A DNA stretch of 64,000 bases from Nematopogon swammerdamellus (GCA_946902875.1 OX336348.1:17013741-17077740), one strand, 5' to 3'. Shown: positions 32,021 to 42,152, counted from the stretch's first letter. Notes: generated from the letters alone by a model not told the origin. Program-made: numbers and translations.

Positions 32021-33177
32021 ACCGCCAGTCAGTCTTCGACAGATAAAACCTTTTAAGATGTTATTTATCTGACGACGACTAATAAAAGTCGAAATATTAT
32101 GTAAATTATGTGTTTTTTTTATTTATGATGTAAAAATTATTATAAAAATATGAATTCCAAATATTGATCAAAATAATACGATTTAATTTAAATGTTTACC
32201 TAAAACTATATATTTAGCTATAACCCAAACAGGGCGAACATATCATACCATACACGATATTATTCTAATATATCGTGTGCAGTACCATACAGTATCACGA
32301 GGGCACCTTATGGGTACGGGTAATATAATATTATATATATTATTCAAGATATACCTATTAGATACGTATGTAAGTAGAAAGGAAATAATTGCGACGTGTC
32401 CTTGAAAAAAATTACAAAAATAGAAACAAAGAAACTTTCAAACAACCTTAGTTTCAGTGTTTTTATTCATCTAATCGGTAATGCTCTTGTACAAGTCAAA
32501 TAATTGTACATAATTAAAGAACAGATAAATGTATCGACGAATTACCATATCATAATGTAATAATCCATAAATGAATGCTAAATACTGAATTATAAAAATT
32601 CAGCGCTCAAATATTTTTTTCTACAGCCAAACTCGCAAGCAATCTCGTAAGTAAAAACGGCTGGCATACAAAATCGATAACACCGCCAACAAACGTCGTT
32701 GCCGCGCTGCGCAGCGGACAGAGTACATGCCGGCTCGGCAGGGCGGCGGCAACGACGTTTGCGCGCGCCCGCTTATCGGTTGGATTATTTTTTTATTATT
32801 TCCTTTATTTTATCGTCGCTTTTAATTGACGCAAATAGTGATACGTGCGGTGTCACGCGTACGTCTTGTTATTACATTTATAATGGAATAGTATAGAAAT
32901 TCTCTGTCGCACACTAAATAACAAAAATTATTACACAAAGAACGAAAAATAAAGAAACGTACAGTGTTGTTTTTTGATAGGAAAAACCGATACAATAATA
33001 ATATTAAATAAACTTGTAAGTAGATTTTTTATATTATAATATTTTTATAATATTATTTTATACTACTATCTAATATTATTTTTAGGCATTTTAGGTTTAA
33101 GAGCAGTACCAAGTAATTGATAGATAAGTAGCAAATAGAGACGAATCAAATACTTACTTTAAATGTATTTTTCAATA
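32021..33177. other. Gene-free stretch with GC-rich inverted motif
   Basis: 32060-32110 shares ACGACTAATAAAAGTCGAAA with 26513-26535. At 32690-32704 and 32747-32761 lie inverted 15-mers AAACGTCGTTGCCGC/GCGGCAACGACGTTT in a GC-rich patch. The same motif is near 13073. No exon supported. Confidence 0.45.
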
Positions 33178-33545
33178 ATAAATCTGTAAGGGATGGTCAT
33201 GGAGTAAGTTACTTTGTTTTATGAGATACTGCGTTTGTAGACACTATGTATGATACTGAAACTAAATTGACGATTTTTAGAAATCTTTTCTGTATGTGTG
33301 TATGTATGTTCCTCCATAACTCTTAAACCGATCATCCGAATTTGATGAAACTTTGTGCAAGCACATTTACCTATACGAGACACAGGATATGCTAAATAAA
33401 ATTCAGTTCCGGATACGCTAAGATGTGGCTCTCATACAAACCAAATTGTTCCGCGCGCCGAAATAAAGGTACGGCAGCGGGCTTACTTACTTTCTTCTTT
33501 TTAAATAAGAATTTCACGCGAGCGAAGCCGAGGGCTAAGGCTAGT
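33178..33545 (-). repeat. repQ, near full length
   Basis: AAATCTGTAAGGGATGGTCA to CACGCGAGCGAAGCCGAGGG. Reverse of 55733-56092. Confidence 0.8.
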
Positions 33546-33770
33546 ACTTAAATAACATAGTAAATAACGGACTTTAGTCTATGTTATTACGTATTTTCTT
33601 AAGATAATAATTATATGTTCAATATAATTACTTTCTTATCTACTACAGCGCTTACCTACATATTAATATATAGGTATATTATCATTGGTAAATTGAATTA
33701 CTTCTCTAAGAAATTATATTATGTTAATTAGATCGGTAGATTGAAATACTTACACCGATTACTCTTTATT
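33546..33770. other. Gene-free, AT-rich
   Basis: No feature recognised. Confidence 0.35.
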
Positions 33771-34000
33771 AGAAAAATGCAAATCGAAAATCATTGGAAA
33801 AAAAATACATCCCGACCAGGATTCGAACCTGGGTCTCTGGCTTGAGCCGCCAACGCGATAACCAACTAGCTGTTACATATTAGCCAGAGACCCAGGTTCG
33901 AATCCTGTTCGTGATGTATTTTTTCCAATTTTTTCGATTTGCATTTTTCTAATATATATAAAGCGAGTACGTGCTTAGTACTAACGTATAAACATAACAC
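33771..34000. repeat. T element with inverted tRNA-like halves
   Basis: Left arm 33778-33842 (ATGCAAATCGAAAATCATTG to GGGTCTCTGGC) and right arm about 33883-33940 (GCCAGAGACCCAGGTTCGAA to TTTCGATTTGCAT) are imperfect inverted copies. The right end has the usual AGCGAGTACGTGCTTAGTAC. The left copy includes the full anticodon-side part of the tRNA-like block; the right holds only its 3' half. Confidence 0.8.
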
Positions 34001-34050
34001 CGATTACTCTGTTTATCACGATTGTCGGCTCTGCGTGATGGTAATGTGTG
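34001..34050 (+). repeat. W 3' scrap
   Basis: ACACCGATTACTCTGTTTAT and ATTGTCGGCTCTGCG follow directly on the T end. Confidence 0.5.
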
Positions 34051-34099
34051 TATGTTTGCATGTATTTTGAATGTGTGTAAGTACCTAAATACTTTACAA

Positions 34100-34240
34100 T
34101 CCACTATATTAATCGAATCTCAAAAACGTCCAAAGGTTGACTGTAAGAAATATCTGTAAGGGATAAGTCCGCCTTTGCGACTTATGTAAATTTTTCTAAT
34201 GCCCTTATTACTTTTAAATGTTTTTTTTGGAGCAAAAAAG
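34100..34240 (+). mobile_element. LINE 3' end
   Basis: CCACTATATTAATCGAATCT to GGATAAGTCCGCCTTTGCGA, matching 61790-61880. The GGTTGACTG...AAGTCCGCC phrase is characteristic of lepidopteran LINE 3'UTRs. Confidence 0.6.
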
Positions 34241-34299
34241 CAATTTTCTGTTTGCTCCAAAAAAATTTATAGAAACTTATTCTTAATGAGTATGGAAGA

Positions 34300-34392
34300 A
34301 AGGCAAAGTTGTGTCGGGCAGGATCGCGATACGTGAGGTTCCGTTGTCACTGCCTACCCCGCTGGGAAACAGGCCGGGCATGGCATGGCATC
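34300..34392 (-). repeat. repX copy, diverged
   Basis: GGCAGGATCGCGATACGTGA and CTACCCCGCTGGGAAACAGG in reverse. Confidence 0.6.
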
Positions 34393-35073
34393 ATATATAA
34401 TATGTACCTACACCTTACAAGTGAAGTGGGTATGATGTGTTTTGCTTACTGTATATTCGACTTACTCCAAGATCAATTAGTTTTTCTCACGAGTCTGTTT
34501 TATCAAAGGTGCGATAATATGTAACAATGTAATAAAATAAATACATATAATGTACATGTTTATTACACATTTTCGTGTTATTAATACTTACATCAATACT
34601 ATTAAAATTATTCTTTGTTCATGTTATACACAAATTGAACTATAAATTCCCCACTGTACCTATTTCAAATAATCAACACACTCTAATTAGCACTTAATTT
34701 CTACAGCCATACGGTACATATTTGCTTATCTTAACCGTAGAAGTAATCACACTTAAGTTGCAATCAAATTCTTACCATAAAACTACAGCGGTAAAGTTTA
34801 TAATCGCCTATTTTGAACAGTTGAAGTAATCAGAATGAAGTGTATGCCGAAATGTACCATAAATGTATGAATGTAAAGTTAATTTTAGCTTCTACGGCGA
34901 GTAGAAGTAATCACGCTGGGTCTAAAGTACGTACGCACAGGCAACGGACGTATCTATTTAAAACAGTTTAGAACCGTCTCGCGACTTGGAGTACGGTCGG
35001 ACTGTTAGGGTCGGTATACAGGCGACAAACTTTTTTGTTTTTTTTTTTAGGGCGAAGTTCCTTATCGCACGTT
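34393..35073. other. Gene-free, AT-rich
   Basis: The phrase AGTAATCACAC/AGAAGTAATCACGC appears several times (34739, 34828, 34906) but does not form an array. No exon supported. Confidence 0.35.
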
Positions 35074-35291
35074 ACAGTTGCTTTCACGAGTCATGGGCAC
35101 AGATGGACAGTGGGCTAACATTGCAAGCAAGATGTATAGTAGTCGAAAGACGCGTGTGAGCCCAATCGGCGACGAGCGTCGACTGACGCTGACTGACGAA
35201 CCCATCGCGTGAAACGCCGGCGCCGGCGACGTCACATCATCCCGCCAAACCTACCAATGAAAAGTGTGCTCATGACTCGTGAAAGCAACTG
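35074..35291. mobile_element. Putative MITE with 28-bp inverted ends
   Basis: ACAGTTGCTTTCACGAGTCA and its inverse TGACTCGTGAAAGCAACTGT end a 218-bp GC-richer segment. One mismatch over 28 bp. No clear target duplication. Confidence 0.6.
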
Positions 35292-35646
35292 TACACACCA
35301 GACACTTGGCGAATGAGAGGGCCGAAAAAAGTGTAATGCCGGCACTTCGCTTGGCTCAGCGTATTCGTGATTGTTGCAAACATTTTAGTTTTATCTCGCT
35401 CTAAACAAGCCATTAAATGGAGACGAAACGGAAATTTTTGCCAAATATTTGTGTGCATACAGCCAAGTGTGGTGCCAGCATAAGACGACACGACACTTGC
35501 TGTGGTATGTGTGTTTACAAGTGTATGTCTATGTATGTATATGTATATTATTGCAGTATAGACTTTTTTTTTAATTATTTAATTACTCTCAAACGTTGTT
35601 AATTTATTTCACTGTGCCTGTTATTTAATTCATAATTATAATATAT

Positions 35647-36133
35647 AAGGTCTTTCAAAATTAGTTCAGAGTACGCTAAGAGGGGGTTCTGTATCGGAAA
35701 TAGATCACTTTTGAAGAACAAAGAATGTTTTTATTTTTTTATTTTTAAAATTTAAATGTAAAAAAAAATTTTTAGTAATCGTTTCAGTTTCATGCCAGGA
35801 ACAAAAAAGTCTTCCAACACATAGATCTCTTTCTTTCAGAAATTGTGAAAAACCACAATTTTAGTTTTATTAGTATGGAATAGAAAGAATTTGATTTTTT
35901 TTACCAACTTACGCCTGTTAGATCATAATGGTGATGAAGACTTTTTTGTTACTGTTATGAAACTGAATCGATTAGGCTATAAAAATCAACCACCTATTTT
36001 TTTATTTAAATACATAAAAAAATATTTTACATAAAAAAAAAGCCCAAGGTCCAAAAAATTTTATATAGGTTTTACTCCCTATATGATACAGAACCCCCCC
36101 TTAGCGTACTCTGAACTAATTTTGAAAGACCTT
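35647..36133. mobile_element. Mariner-like MITE with ~50-bp TIRs
   Basis: AAGGTCTTTCAAAATTAGTT at the left and AACTAATTTTGAAAGACCTT at the right are perfect inverses; the match extends through GAGTACGCTAAG and GTTCTGTATC. TATA at both flanks fits a TA duplication. The interior is AT-rich with no transposase. Confidence 0.85.
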
Positions 36134-36950
36134 ATATAGCGAAAGGAACTCCGTTCCAACCGGGTGTCCCACGACACCTCTCGTCTTTTTTTATTTGCCG
36201 AAATGTGTGAAAACGTTTTCTAAATTTAAAATAGGAACCCGTGACTCTTCCGGAAAAACTTGATGAACACCTTCTTTTTTTTATTTAAAGTTCGATTTAT
36301 TTTTATAGGTAATTTTAGTTATTTTTAGGTCTAGATTTAATTATTTTTGTTAATGTTGTGTGTTCAATAAATATCTTTGCTTTAATGAACACCTTTAAAG
36401 TGGGTATGATGTTGAAGGGGTGAAGTTATCAAAGGCGTGTGACTTTTTGCTTACAGCTCAGGCCGCCGATGGCGTGGCATTACGATTTATAGCCTAAAAC
36501 TATCTTAAGAATTGAGAGAATGCAACAGGATATTAACCGACCATTTCTTATTCGTCAGAGCGCGCGTCTTCCAAATTGTCGCTCAGTCCTTACTCGAGGC
36601 AGCCTGTTAAATCAATAAATATACAAAATTGAACATCGCCTACCAGAGTAGGACGCCGCCGTACGCGCGACAAGGACAGGAAATGCCCGCGGAGATATGT
36701 AGTTAGAAGCGGCATACACTGCGAAAACTTTATTGAATAAATAATACGAGGCGTATAAAAACGTACCGTGAACCACCAGTGCATTAAGTAAGCAACCTAT
36801 ATACTCGTAGTATTTTTCTCTCATATTATCATTTTTTCATGTAAAATTAGAGAGATAGAAATATTTTTTTGATCGAAAAAACATTTACAGAAACAAACAC
36901 GTTGTATAATTTAAATGAGGAGCAAATGCGGACTCTATAGACTTTACAAC
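36134..36950. other. Gene-free stretch
   Basis: 36290-36390 has a LINE-3'UTR-like phrase (GTGTTCAATAAATATCTTTG). Elsewhere nothing recognised. Confidence 0.35.
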
Positions 36951-36956
36951 ATACAT

Positions 36957-37070
36957 AGCGTCACGCCTGTTTCCCGGTAGGGTAGGCAGAGAAAAGGTTC
37001 TCCACGTGCCACGATCCTGACATACCTCTGCCGCCTCTCTTTTCCACTCTCATAATGTTCTTCATGCATG
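36957..37070 (+). repeat. repX copy
   Basis: AGCGTCACGCCTGTTTCCCG to CTCATAATGTTCTTCATGC. Confidence 0.7.
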
Positions 37071-37125
37071 TTCGTCGGTTACGGGTACTACGCACTTGAC
37101 CCTTTTTGATCACATACCCGATCAC

Positions 37126-37228
37126 TGACCCCGAGCACTGACGTGGCACCAAGTTCACCCGGTGTTATGGGCTGACATCACGGATGTTGTAGGTGTGATG
37201 TAGCCAATCGTGTCAGTTTCCATAAAAA
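37126..37228 (+). mobile_element. SINE-A 3' end
   Basis: GAGCACTGACGTGGCACCAA to TGTCAGTTTCCATAAAAAA. 5'-truncated. Confidence 0.8.
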
Positions 37229-37550
37229 AAAATATATATGGTCCTGGTACGTGAACTTTACAAATTATTCAAATTTTCCTATCTAAATCGCATTCAAAAT
37301 TCAATAAAATATAGTGGGCCGAATATTATAAAATGTTAAAAATATTTAATGAATTAAAATTACAATAAAACATTTTAATAGTAAAATCACTTTATTCTTT
37401 ATCCATCCATCATCCATAGACTAGACACCGCACTCGGATTCGTCATATTTTAACATTTAACATGTAGCATTTTCATTCACTCAGACAATATTATAAAATA
37501 AAATAAGATTATCTAGATGTATTATATAAAATCACACGAAACTTAAAAAA

Positions 37551-37640
37551 TCCGGCCAAGTGCGCGTCGGAGTGGCGCATCAAAGTTTCCGCTCCACACA
37601 AAAAAAAATTTAACACGTTTCTTGTATGGGTTCTGCAAAG
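37551..37640 (+). repeat. repP 5' fragment
   Basis: TCCGGCCAAGTGCGCGTCGG then ACACGTTTCTTGTATGGG. Ends at the middle. Confidence 0.65.
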
Positions 37641-38112
37641 TGCATATGCTTACCGTGTTTACACCCCGTGCGCGTGCGCCGCGGGCCGCGCCGTCATCGG
37701 TCGCAGTGCAAAGGTCAATAACACGACCATGCGGCGGCGTGCGTCGTGCGTGACATACTTCCGCGATATTTTGTGGGCGGAAACTAATTATATCTCGATA
37801 AATATTAGACGGTTGGGCATAGAAACAAATTATTTAAATGTTTTGCATCTAAACCTAGGAAAAGGACCCATGTATCACCTCATCTGTGCCCGTGCGCCAG
37901 GTAAACAAACTCGGTACAAATTCCGCGAGTGCAAGCAGGATAGCGACACGCGGCCGTTTCTTAGTGTTGGAGCAGGATGCATGTAATGCGTTGGAATATG
38001 TTTGGCGTAAGCGAAAATTCGGTTTTTATAATTTACATATTGCGAAACTACGAATTGAAACCAAAAAGTGAAAAAAAATAATTGTATAATCAACGAAAAC
38101 AATTTTTTTTGT
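37641..38112. other. GC-rich single-copy patch, no proven exon
   Basis: 37660-37765 is GC-rich (CGCCGCGGGCCGCGCCGTCA) and could be a promoter or first exon of the downstream ARID5B-like gene, 4 kb away on the + strand. I see no decisive start codon or donor. This is only a position-based suggestion. Confidence 0.25.
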
Positions 38113-38371
38113 AGTATTCTATGTTTATATGTTAGTACTAGGCACGTACTCGCTTATATATCATGAAGGTGCAATAGATTGAAAATTTGGAGATAATACG
38201 TAACGGTCCGGTGGCGTAGTTGGTTATCGCGTTGGCGGCTCAAGCCAAAGACCCAGGTTCGAATCCTGGCCGGGATGTATTTTTTCCAATGATTTTCGCT
38301 TTGCATTTTTGTAATAAAAATATATATAAAGCGAGTACGTGCCTAGTACTAACATATAAACATAGAATACT
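38113..38371 (+). mobile_element. T element with 43-bp perfect inverted ends
   Basis: AGTATTCTATGTTTATATGT (38113) is matched in inverse by ACATATAAACATAGAATACT ending 38371. The interior has one tRNA-like block (38215-38277: GGTGGCGTAGTTGGTTATCG, GGTTCGAATCC). Confidence 0.85.
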
Positions 38372-38650
38372 ATTAAAAACCTCACGTTAACTTCTAGTGT
38401 CCGATGCCAAATACGACTTTGGTGACGACAGCATAAGGTTCAATATTGAACCGTGCAAGTTGACTGTTCGCAAAAATAATGCGACATCATGAAGGTGCAA
38501 TAGATTGAAAATTTGGAGATAATACGTAACGGTCCGGTGGCGTAGTTGGTTATCGCGTTGGCGGCTCAAGCCAAAGACCCAGTTCGAATCCTGGCCGGGA
38601 TGTATTTTTTCCAATGATTTTCGCTTTGCATTTTTCTAATAAAAATATTT
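38372..38650 (+). mobile_element. T element, second copy in tandem
   Basis: ACTTCTAGTGTCCGATGCCA, the uninterrupted CAGCATAAGGTTCAATATTG, and a second tRNA-like block at 38531-38602 nearly identical to the first. Supplies the empty site for the THAP insertion. Confidence 0.8.
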
Positions 38651-38689
38651 TTTTTTTCTGTTCCCTATCCATACGGAATATTACTAAAT

Positions 38690-38780
38690 CCATATTACTA
38701 AAACTGAATATGTCTGGTGAGTAATGTTGATGGTACATCTCTCAGACAGGGCGTAATTTTACCTAGTATGAGTTGAAGCC
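38690..38780 (-). repeat. Fragment resembling the end of the hAT-like MITE
   Basis: AAACTGAATATGTCTGGTGA and GAGTAATGTTGATGGTACA resemble 44932-44970. Confidence 0.45.
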
Positions 38781-39009
38781 TCGTCTACATATGTATTTCT
38801 GTGCCCCTTCTGTTTCGTAATGTTTTTTTTTTTCGAGTGCGTTCCGTTTGTACGCTTAAACTTTTAAAGGACCGAACAATCTTGACAGTTTCTGCTGGAC
38901 GCATTAGCTTCGATTGTGGAAGTTTTTTTTGTGAAATTTTATAAGACGCACTAGGCCAGCGAAAAAACAGAGGCACGTACCATAAAATTGAGATATTTCG
39001 CACAATTTT

Positions 39010-39225
39010 TTTTTTATAGAAATCGCGACATTTGGCGTCGAGCCACCTATAAGGTGTCTAACGACGTCCGTGGACTTTCGGTCGTGTGCGGGGGTTGCGA
39101 ATGCCATGCCGGCCTGACAGGTGCCTATTCACGACCCCCTTGAAGGACCCGAGACTGTACTTGGGGGGAAATATATGGGCAGGGAGAGCGTTCCAGAGTT
39201 TACCGGTTCTGTAGAGGAGCAAGTA
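39010..39225 (-). mobile_element. Jockey-like LINE 3' end
   Basis: A second copy of the 29142-29402 family; poly-T at 39006-39014 marks the 3' end. CCGAGACTGTACTTGGGGGG and GTTCCAGAGTTTACCGGTTC are shared. Confidence 0.8.
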
Positions 39226-39396
39226 GCATTTGAAAAGAGTTGTTCAATTGATATAACGGATTGTCATTTTTATTTTAGTACATTGCATTAAATTTCCATA
39301 CGGATTCTCCAATTTACTCGAAAAAGTTCAAAATATACTTGTTAAAAACTTTAAAGGGTAACCGTTCAACTGTTCAGGCTGTCCGTCCAAACGTTA

Positions 39397-39612
39397 CTAA
39401 GTGGTAGGCTCTAACTGTAGCCGACTGGGTTGGTACCACCGTACTGGATGTAAGATGGCCGCATAGCAGCCTCGGCTGTGTTCTCCTCTAGTCCAGTATA
39501 GCCAGCAATCCCAAGTGAAGTCTCCGGTATGGCACCTACCTTCTCGGAGGTGATATTGGCTGGTCGGACAATGTGCTCCGGCCCCTCTCACTCAGCATAT
39601 CCATACCGGTTT
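39397..39612 (+). mobile_element. SINE-B 3' part
   Basis: GTGGTAGGCTCTAACTGTAG to CCATACCGGTTTACAT. No head. Confidence 0.8.
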
Positions 39613-40838
39613 ACATATTTATTTATTTATTTATTTTATTTGGAGACACCAACGAGTAACACATAAAATAGGGTTTACAAAACTTCAACATAAAACATTG
39701 GGTATTGTGTTACCCAGCACCGTATCCCACAGATTAAATATAGAAGAATCGAGACTTACATTCAAACGTGATTCAAAACATACAATCCTAGCAATCAAAT
39801 TTAACAAAAACATTTTAAAAATTAATTTACGCGAAAGGGAAAAAACAAACCAAAATAAAAAAAGACCAAAGCTAACGCTACTCACACAGTATAAGGAAAG
39901 TAATACTACCTATAATATAATACTAACTTAATACAGATCGTACAATCAGGCAACACAGATTTAGGCAGATTTATTTAATTTGAGTATAGATTTCGTCCTA
40001 TCCTTGAATTGTGGCAAACTCAGATTCCAAAAATCTAGATCAATGAAATTTTCATTGAAGCAGCGTGTCATCCTACCTAGTGGCACACGGCGACCAGCAT
40101 TAGTGCGGAATGGAACAACGTAGAAGGCGTTGTTACTTCTAGTTGTTCGTGGAGGCACATAAAAATTGATTTGGCCGAGAAGTGCCGGACAATCTATAAT
40201 ATCGCGACATATCTTATATAAGGTTGTCATGTCCAAAAGTATACGTCGTTGATCCAGCCTCAGCAGATCGAATTTCTCTAGCAAAGCAGCGTATGAGAGA
40301 CAGTGACCGCGACAACGTCGTCGATTCAAAATGTATAAAAATTTACGCTGAATTTTCTCGATAGCAGTATCGTATTTGGCATAAAACGGGCTCCAGAAAG
40401 GCGTGGCATACTCTAATTGAGACCTGACTAGTGATTTATAGAGAAGTAGATATGTTGAAGTATTTTTGAACTGTTTCGTTACCCGTAGAACAAATCCCAT
40501 CATCTGGTATGCCTTATTTGTTATATTTTCAATATGTGTATCCAAATGCAATTTAGCGTCAAGCGTCACACCTAGATCACGAATAGATGCAACTCTATGA
40601 AGGTTTACACCTCCAAGGTAGTAGTTATAATTGATACGGTTTTTTTTCTTTGTAAATGTAATTACTTTACATTTAGTAAAACTCAAATGAAGCTTATTAG
40701 AGGACGAATATTCATTGAATCTGTTCAGGTCACTTTGTAACTCCATACAATTTTCAATGTTGCGAATAGATCGGTAAATTTTTATGTCGTCAGCATATAC
40801 CAAGAAATAACATAAGATAACAATAAACATAAGAAAAG
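39613..40838 (-). mobile_element. Non-LTR retrotransposon, 5'-truncated
   Basis: The 3' end has an (ATTT)n-type tail (39613-39640 on +). The reverse transcriptase ORF remains from the YADD region on. The 5' break near 40838 joins a scrap of SINE-A (GTAGCCAACCATGTCAGG). Confidence 0.85.
39961..40830 (-). CDS. LINE reverse transcriptase, C-terminal 289 residues
   Basis: The fragment opens just before the catalytic YADD box (residues 12-15, VYADDIKIY). It then follows the usual order: a thumb region with SSNKLHLSFTKCKVITF, LGVTLDAKLHLDTHI, then SLVRSQLEYATPFWSP, a block conserved at the end of Jockey/CR1-type RTs, and a C-terminal tail. There are no internal stops, so it is fairly young. The N-terminal endonuclease and fingers are lost, so it cannot act. 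The initiating Met is merely the first in the truncated frame. Lies head-on to the ARID5B-like exons. Confidence 0.9.
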   Translation of the reverse strand: MFIVILCYFLVYADDIKIYRSIRNIENCMELQSDLNRFNEYSSSNKLHLSFTKCKVITFTKKKNRINYNYYLGGVNLHRVASIRDLGVTLDAKLHLDTHIENITNKAYQMMGFVLRVTKQFKNTSTYLLLYKSLVRSQLEYATPFWSPFYAKYDTAIEKIQRKFLYILNRRRCRGHCLSYAALLEKFDLLRLDQRRILLDMTTLYKICRDIIDCPALLGQINFYVPPRTTRSNNAFYVVPFRTNAGRRVPLGRMTRCFNENFIDLDFWNLSLPQFKDRTKSILKLNKSA

Positions 40839-40864
40839 GTTATGTAGCCAACCATGTCAGGTTC

Positions 40865-41720
40865 GACAAAAAATCCTCCCTCCTTCTGTTCTGATTCCAC
40901 TCTTCTGTTCTTATTCCACTCGTCTGTTTTCATTTCACTCTTCTGTTCTGATTCCACTCTTCTGTTCTGGTTCCACTCTTTTGAACCGATTCCACTCTTC
41001 TGTTCTGATTCCACTCTTCTGTTTTGATTCCACACTTCTGTTCTGATTCCACTCTTCTGTTCTGATTACACTTTTCTGTTTTATTCCACACTTCTGTTCT
41101 GATTCCACACTACTGTTCTGATTCCACACTTCTGCTCTGATTCCATTCTCCTATTCTGATTTCACTCTTCTGTTCTGATTTCACTCTTCTGTTCTGATTC
41201 CACTCTTCTGCTCTGATTCCACTCCTCTGTTTTGATTCCACTCGTCTGTTCTGATTCCACACTTCTGTTCTGATTCCACACTTCTGTTCTGATTCCACTC
41301 TTCTGTTCTGATTCCACTCTTCTGTTCTGATTCCACTCTTCTGTTTTGTTTCCACATTTCTGTTCTGATTCCACACTACTGTTCGGATTCCACACTACTG
41401 TTCTGATTCCACTCTCCTATTCTGATTCACTCTTCTGTTCTGATTCCTCTCTTCTGTAATGATTCACTCTTCTTTTCTGATTCCACACTTCTCTTCTGAT
41501 TCTACTCTTCTGTTATGATTCCACTCTTCTGTTCTGATTCCACTCTTCTGTTCTGATTCCACTCCTCTGTTATGATTCCACTCGTCTGTTCTGATTCCAC
41601 ACTTCTGTTATGATTCCACTCTTCTGCTCTGATTCCACTCCTCTGTTCTGATTCCACTCGTCTGTTCTGATTCCACTCTTCTATTCTGATTCCACTGTTC
41701 TGTTCTGATTCCACTGTTCT
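40865..41720 (+). repeat. 19-bp minisatellite next to the ARID5B-like exon
   Basis: About 45 units of ACTCTTCTGTTCTGATTCC with substitutions and some 18-bp variants. Because 19 is not a multiple of 3 and the unit lacks stops on the - strand, three - frames stay open (WNQNRRVESEQKSG-type text); this is not a protein. On the sense strand each unit carries TTCTGATTCC, which fits the branch-point pattern CTNAY, and a pyrimidine run. Confidence 0.95.
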
Positions 41721-41727
41721 GTTGCAG

Positions 41728-41878
41728 CTGGTCGGCGCAGCTTGCGGCCAGCACGGCCAGTACACGTTCTACAAGGCGCTCCGGTACACCACACCGAACG
41801 TCGGCTCTGATCGCATCCTCGCGCTCGGAGATTTCTTCTTCGTCAAGCTGTGGCAGGACTCCGAGCTGCTCTCCATTG
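41728..41878 (+). CDS. ARID5B: ARID5B-like protein, internal exon (N-terminal BAH-like region)
   Basis: 151 bp; reads LVGAACGQHGQYTFYKALRY, then SDRILALGDFFFVKLWQDSE. The G-x-x-CG-x-HG-x-Y-x-FYKA and GDFFFV signatures are those of the N-terminus of ARID5A/B, ahead of the DNA-binding ARID domain. Acceptor TTGCAG|CTG at 41727 and donor ATTG|GTAAGA at 41878 (one base into a codon). The minisatellite ends about 10 bp before the acceptor. The start codon exon is upstream and not found. ARID5B is a nuclear AT-rich-DNA-binding coactivator, partner of PHF2 in mammals; role in this insect inferred only. Confidence 0.93.
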
Positions 41879-41929
41879 GTAAGACACATTTCTGTCTAAG
41901 GTGGATTCAAGTATTCTTCGTCTAAATCG

Positions 41930-42152
41930 TTCTTGTGCCGCACTGTAAAGGTGTGGAACGGGCTCCCAGGAAATATCTTTCCCCACTCCTACAATCCACG
42001 GATCTTCAAATCGCGGGTTAATAGCCTTTCCCCAACAACTTTAGTTCACCTCCAAGCCGGATCTGGCACCTCCTCGGCGGTGAAATTGACTGCGCCTGAG
42101 GCTTCGACCTCGAGCAGAGCCACCCAGTTAGGAAGCAATAAAAAAAAAAACA
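41930..42152 (+). mobile_element. Jockey-like LINE 3' end in the intron
   Basis: LCRTVKVWNGLPGNIFPHSY and IFKSRVNSL, then a 3'UTR (GACTGCGCCTGAGGCTTCGA) and poly-A at about 42139-42150. Same orientation as the gene. Confidence 0.85.

Noticed and set aside
36590..36824. Two overlapping - strand ORFs of 64-70 codons
   Set aside because: No recognisable domain, no splice context, frames overlap each other.
38215..38602. Two apparent tRNA genes
   Set aside because: They sit inside dispersed T elements, lack U33 and a good acceptor stem, and recur as broken and inverted copies.
40865..41720. Regular array that might suggest CRISPR
   Set aside because: Tandem units without unique spacers, in a eukaryotic intron.
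40790..41889. Overlapping - strand frames with repeated WNQNRRVESEQ-type text
   Set aside because: They follow from the 19-bp minisatellite, which is open in three frames because the unit lacks stops on that strand. No start, splice or domain support.
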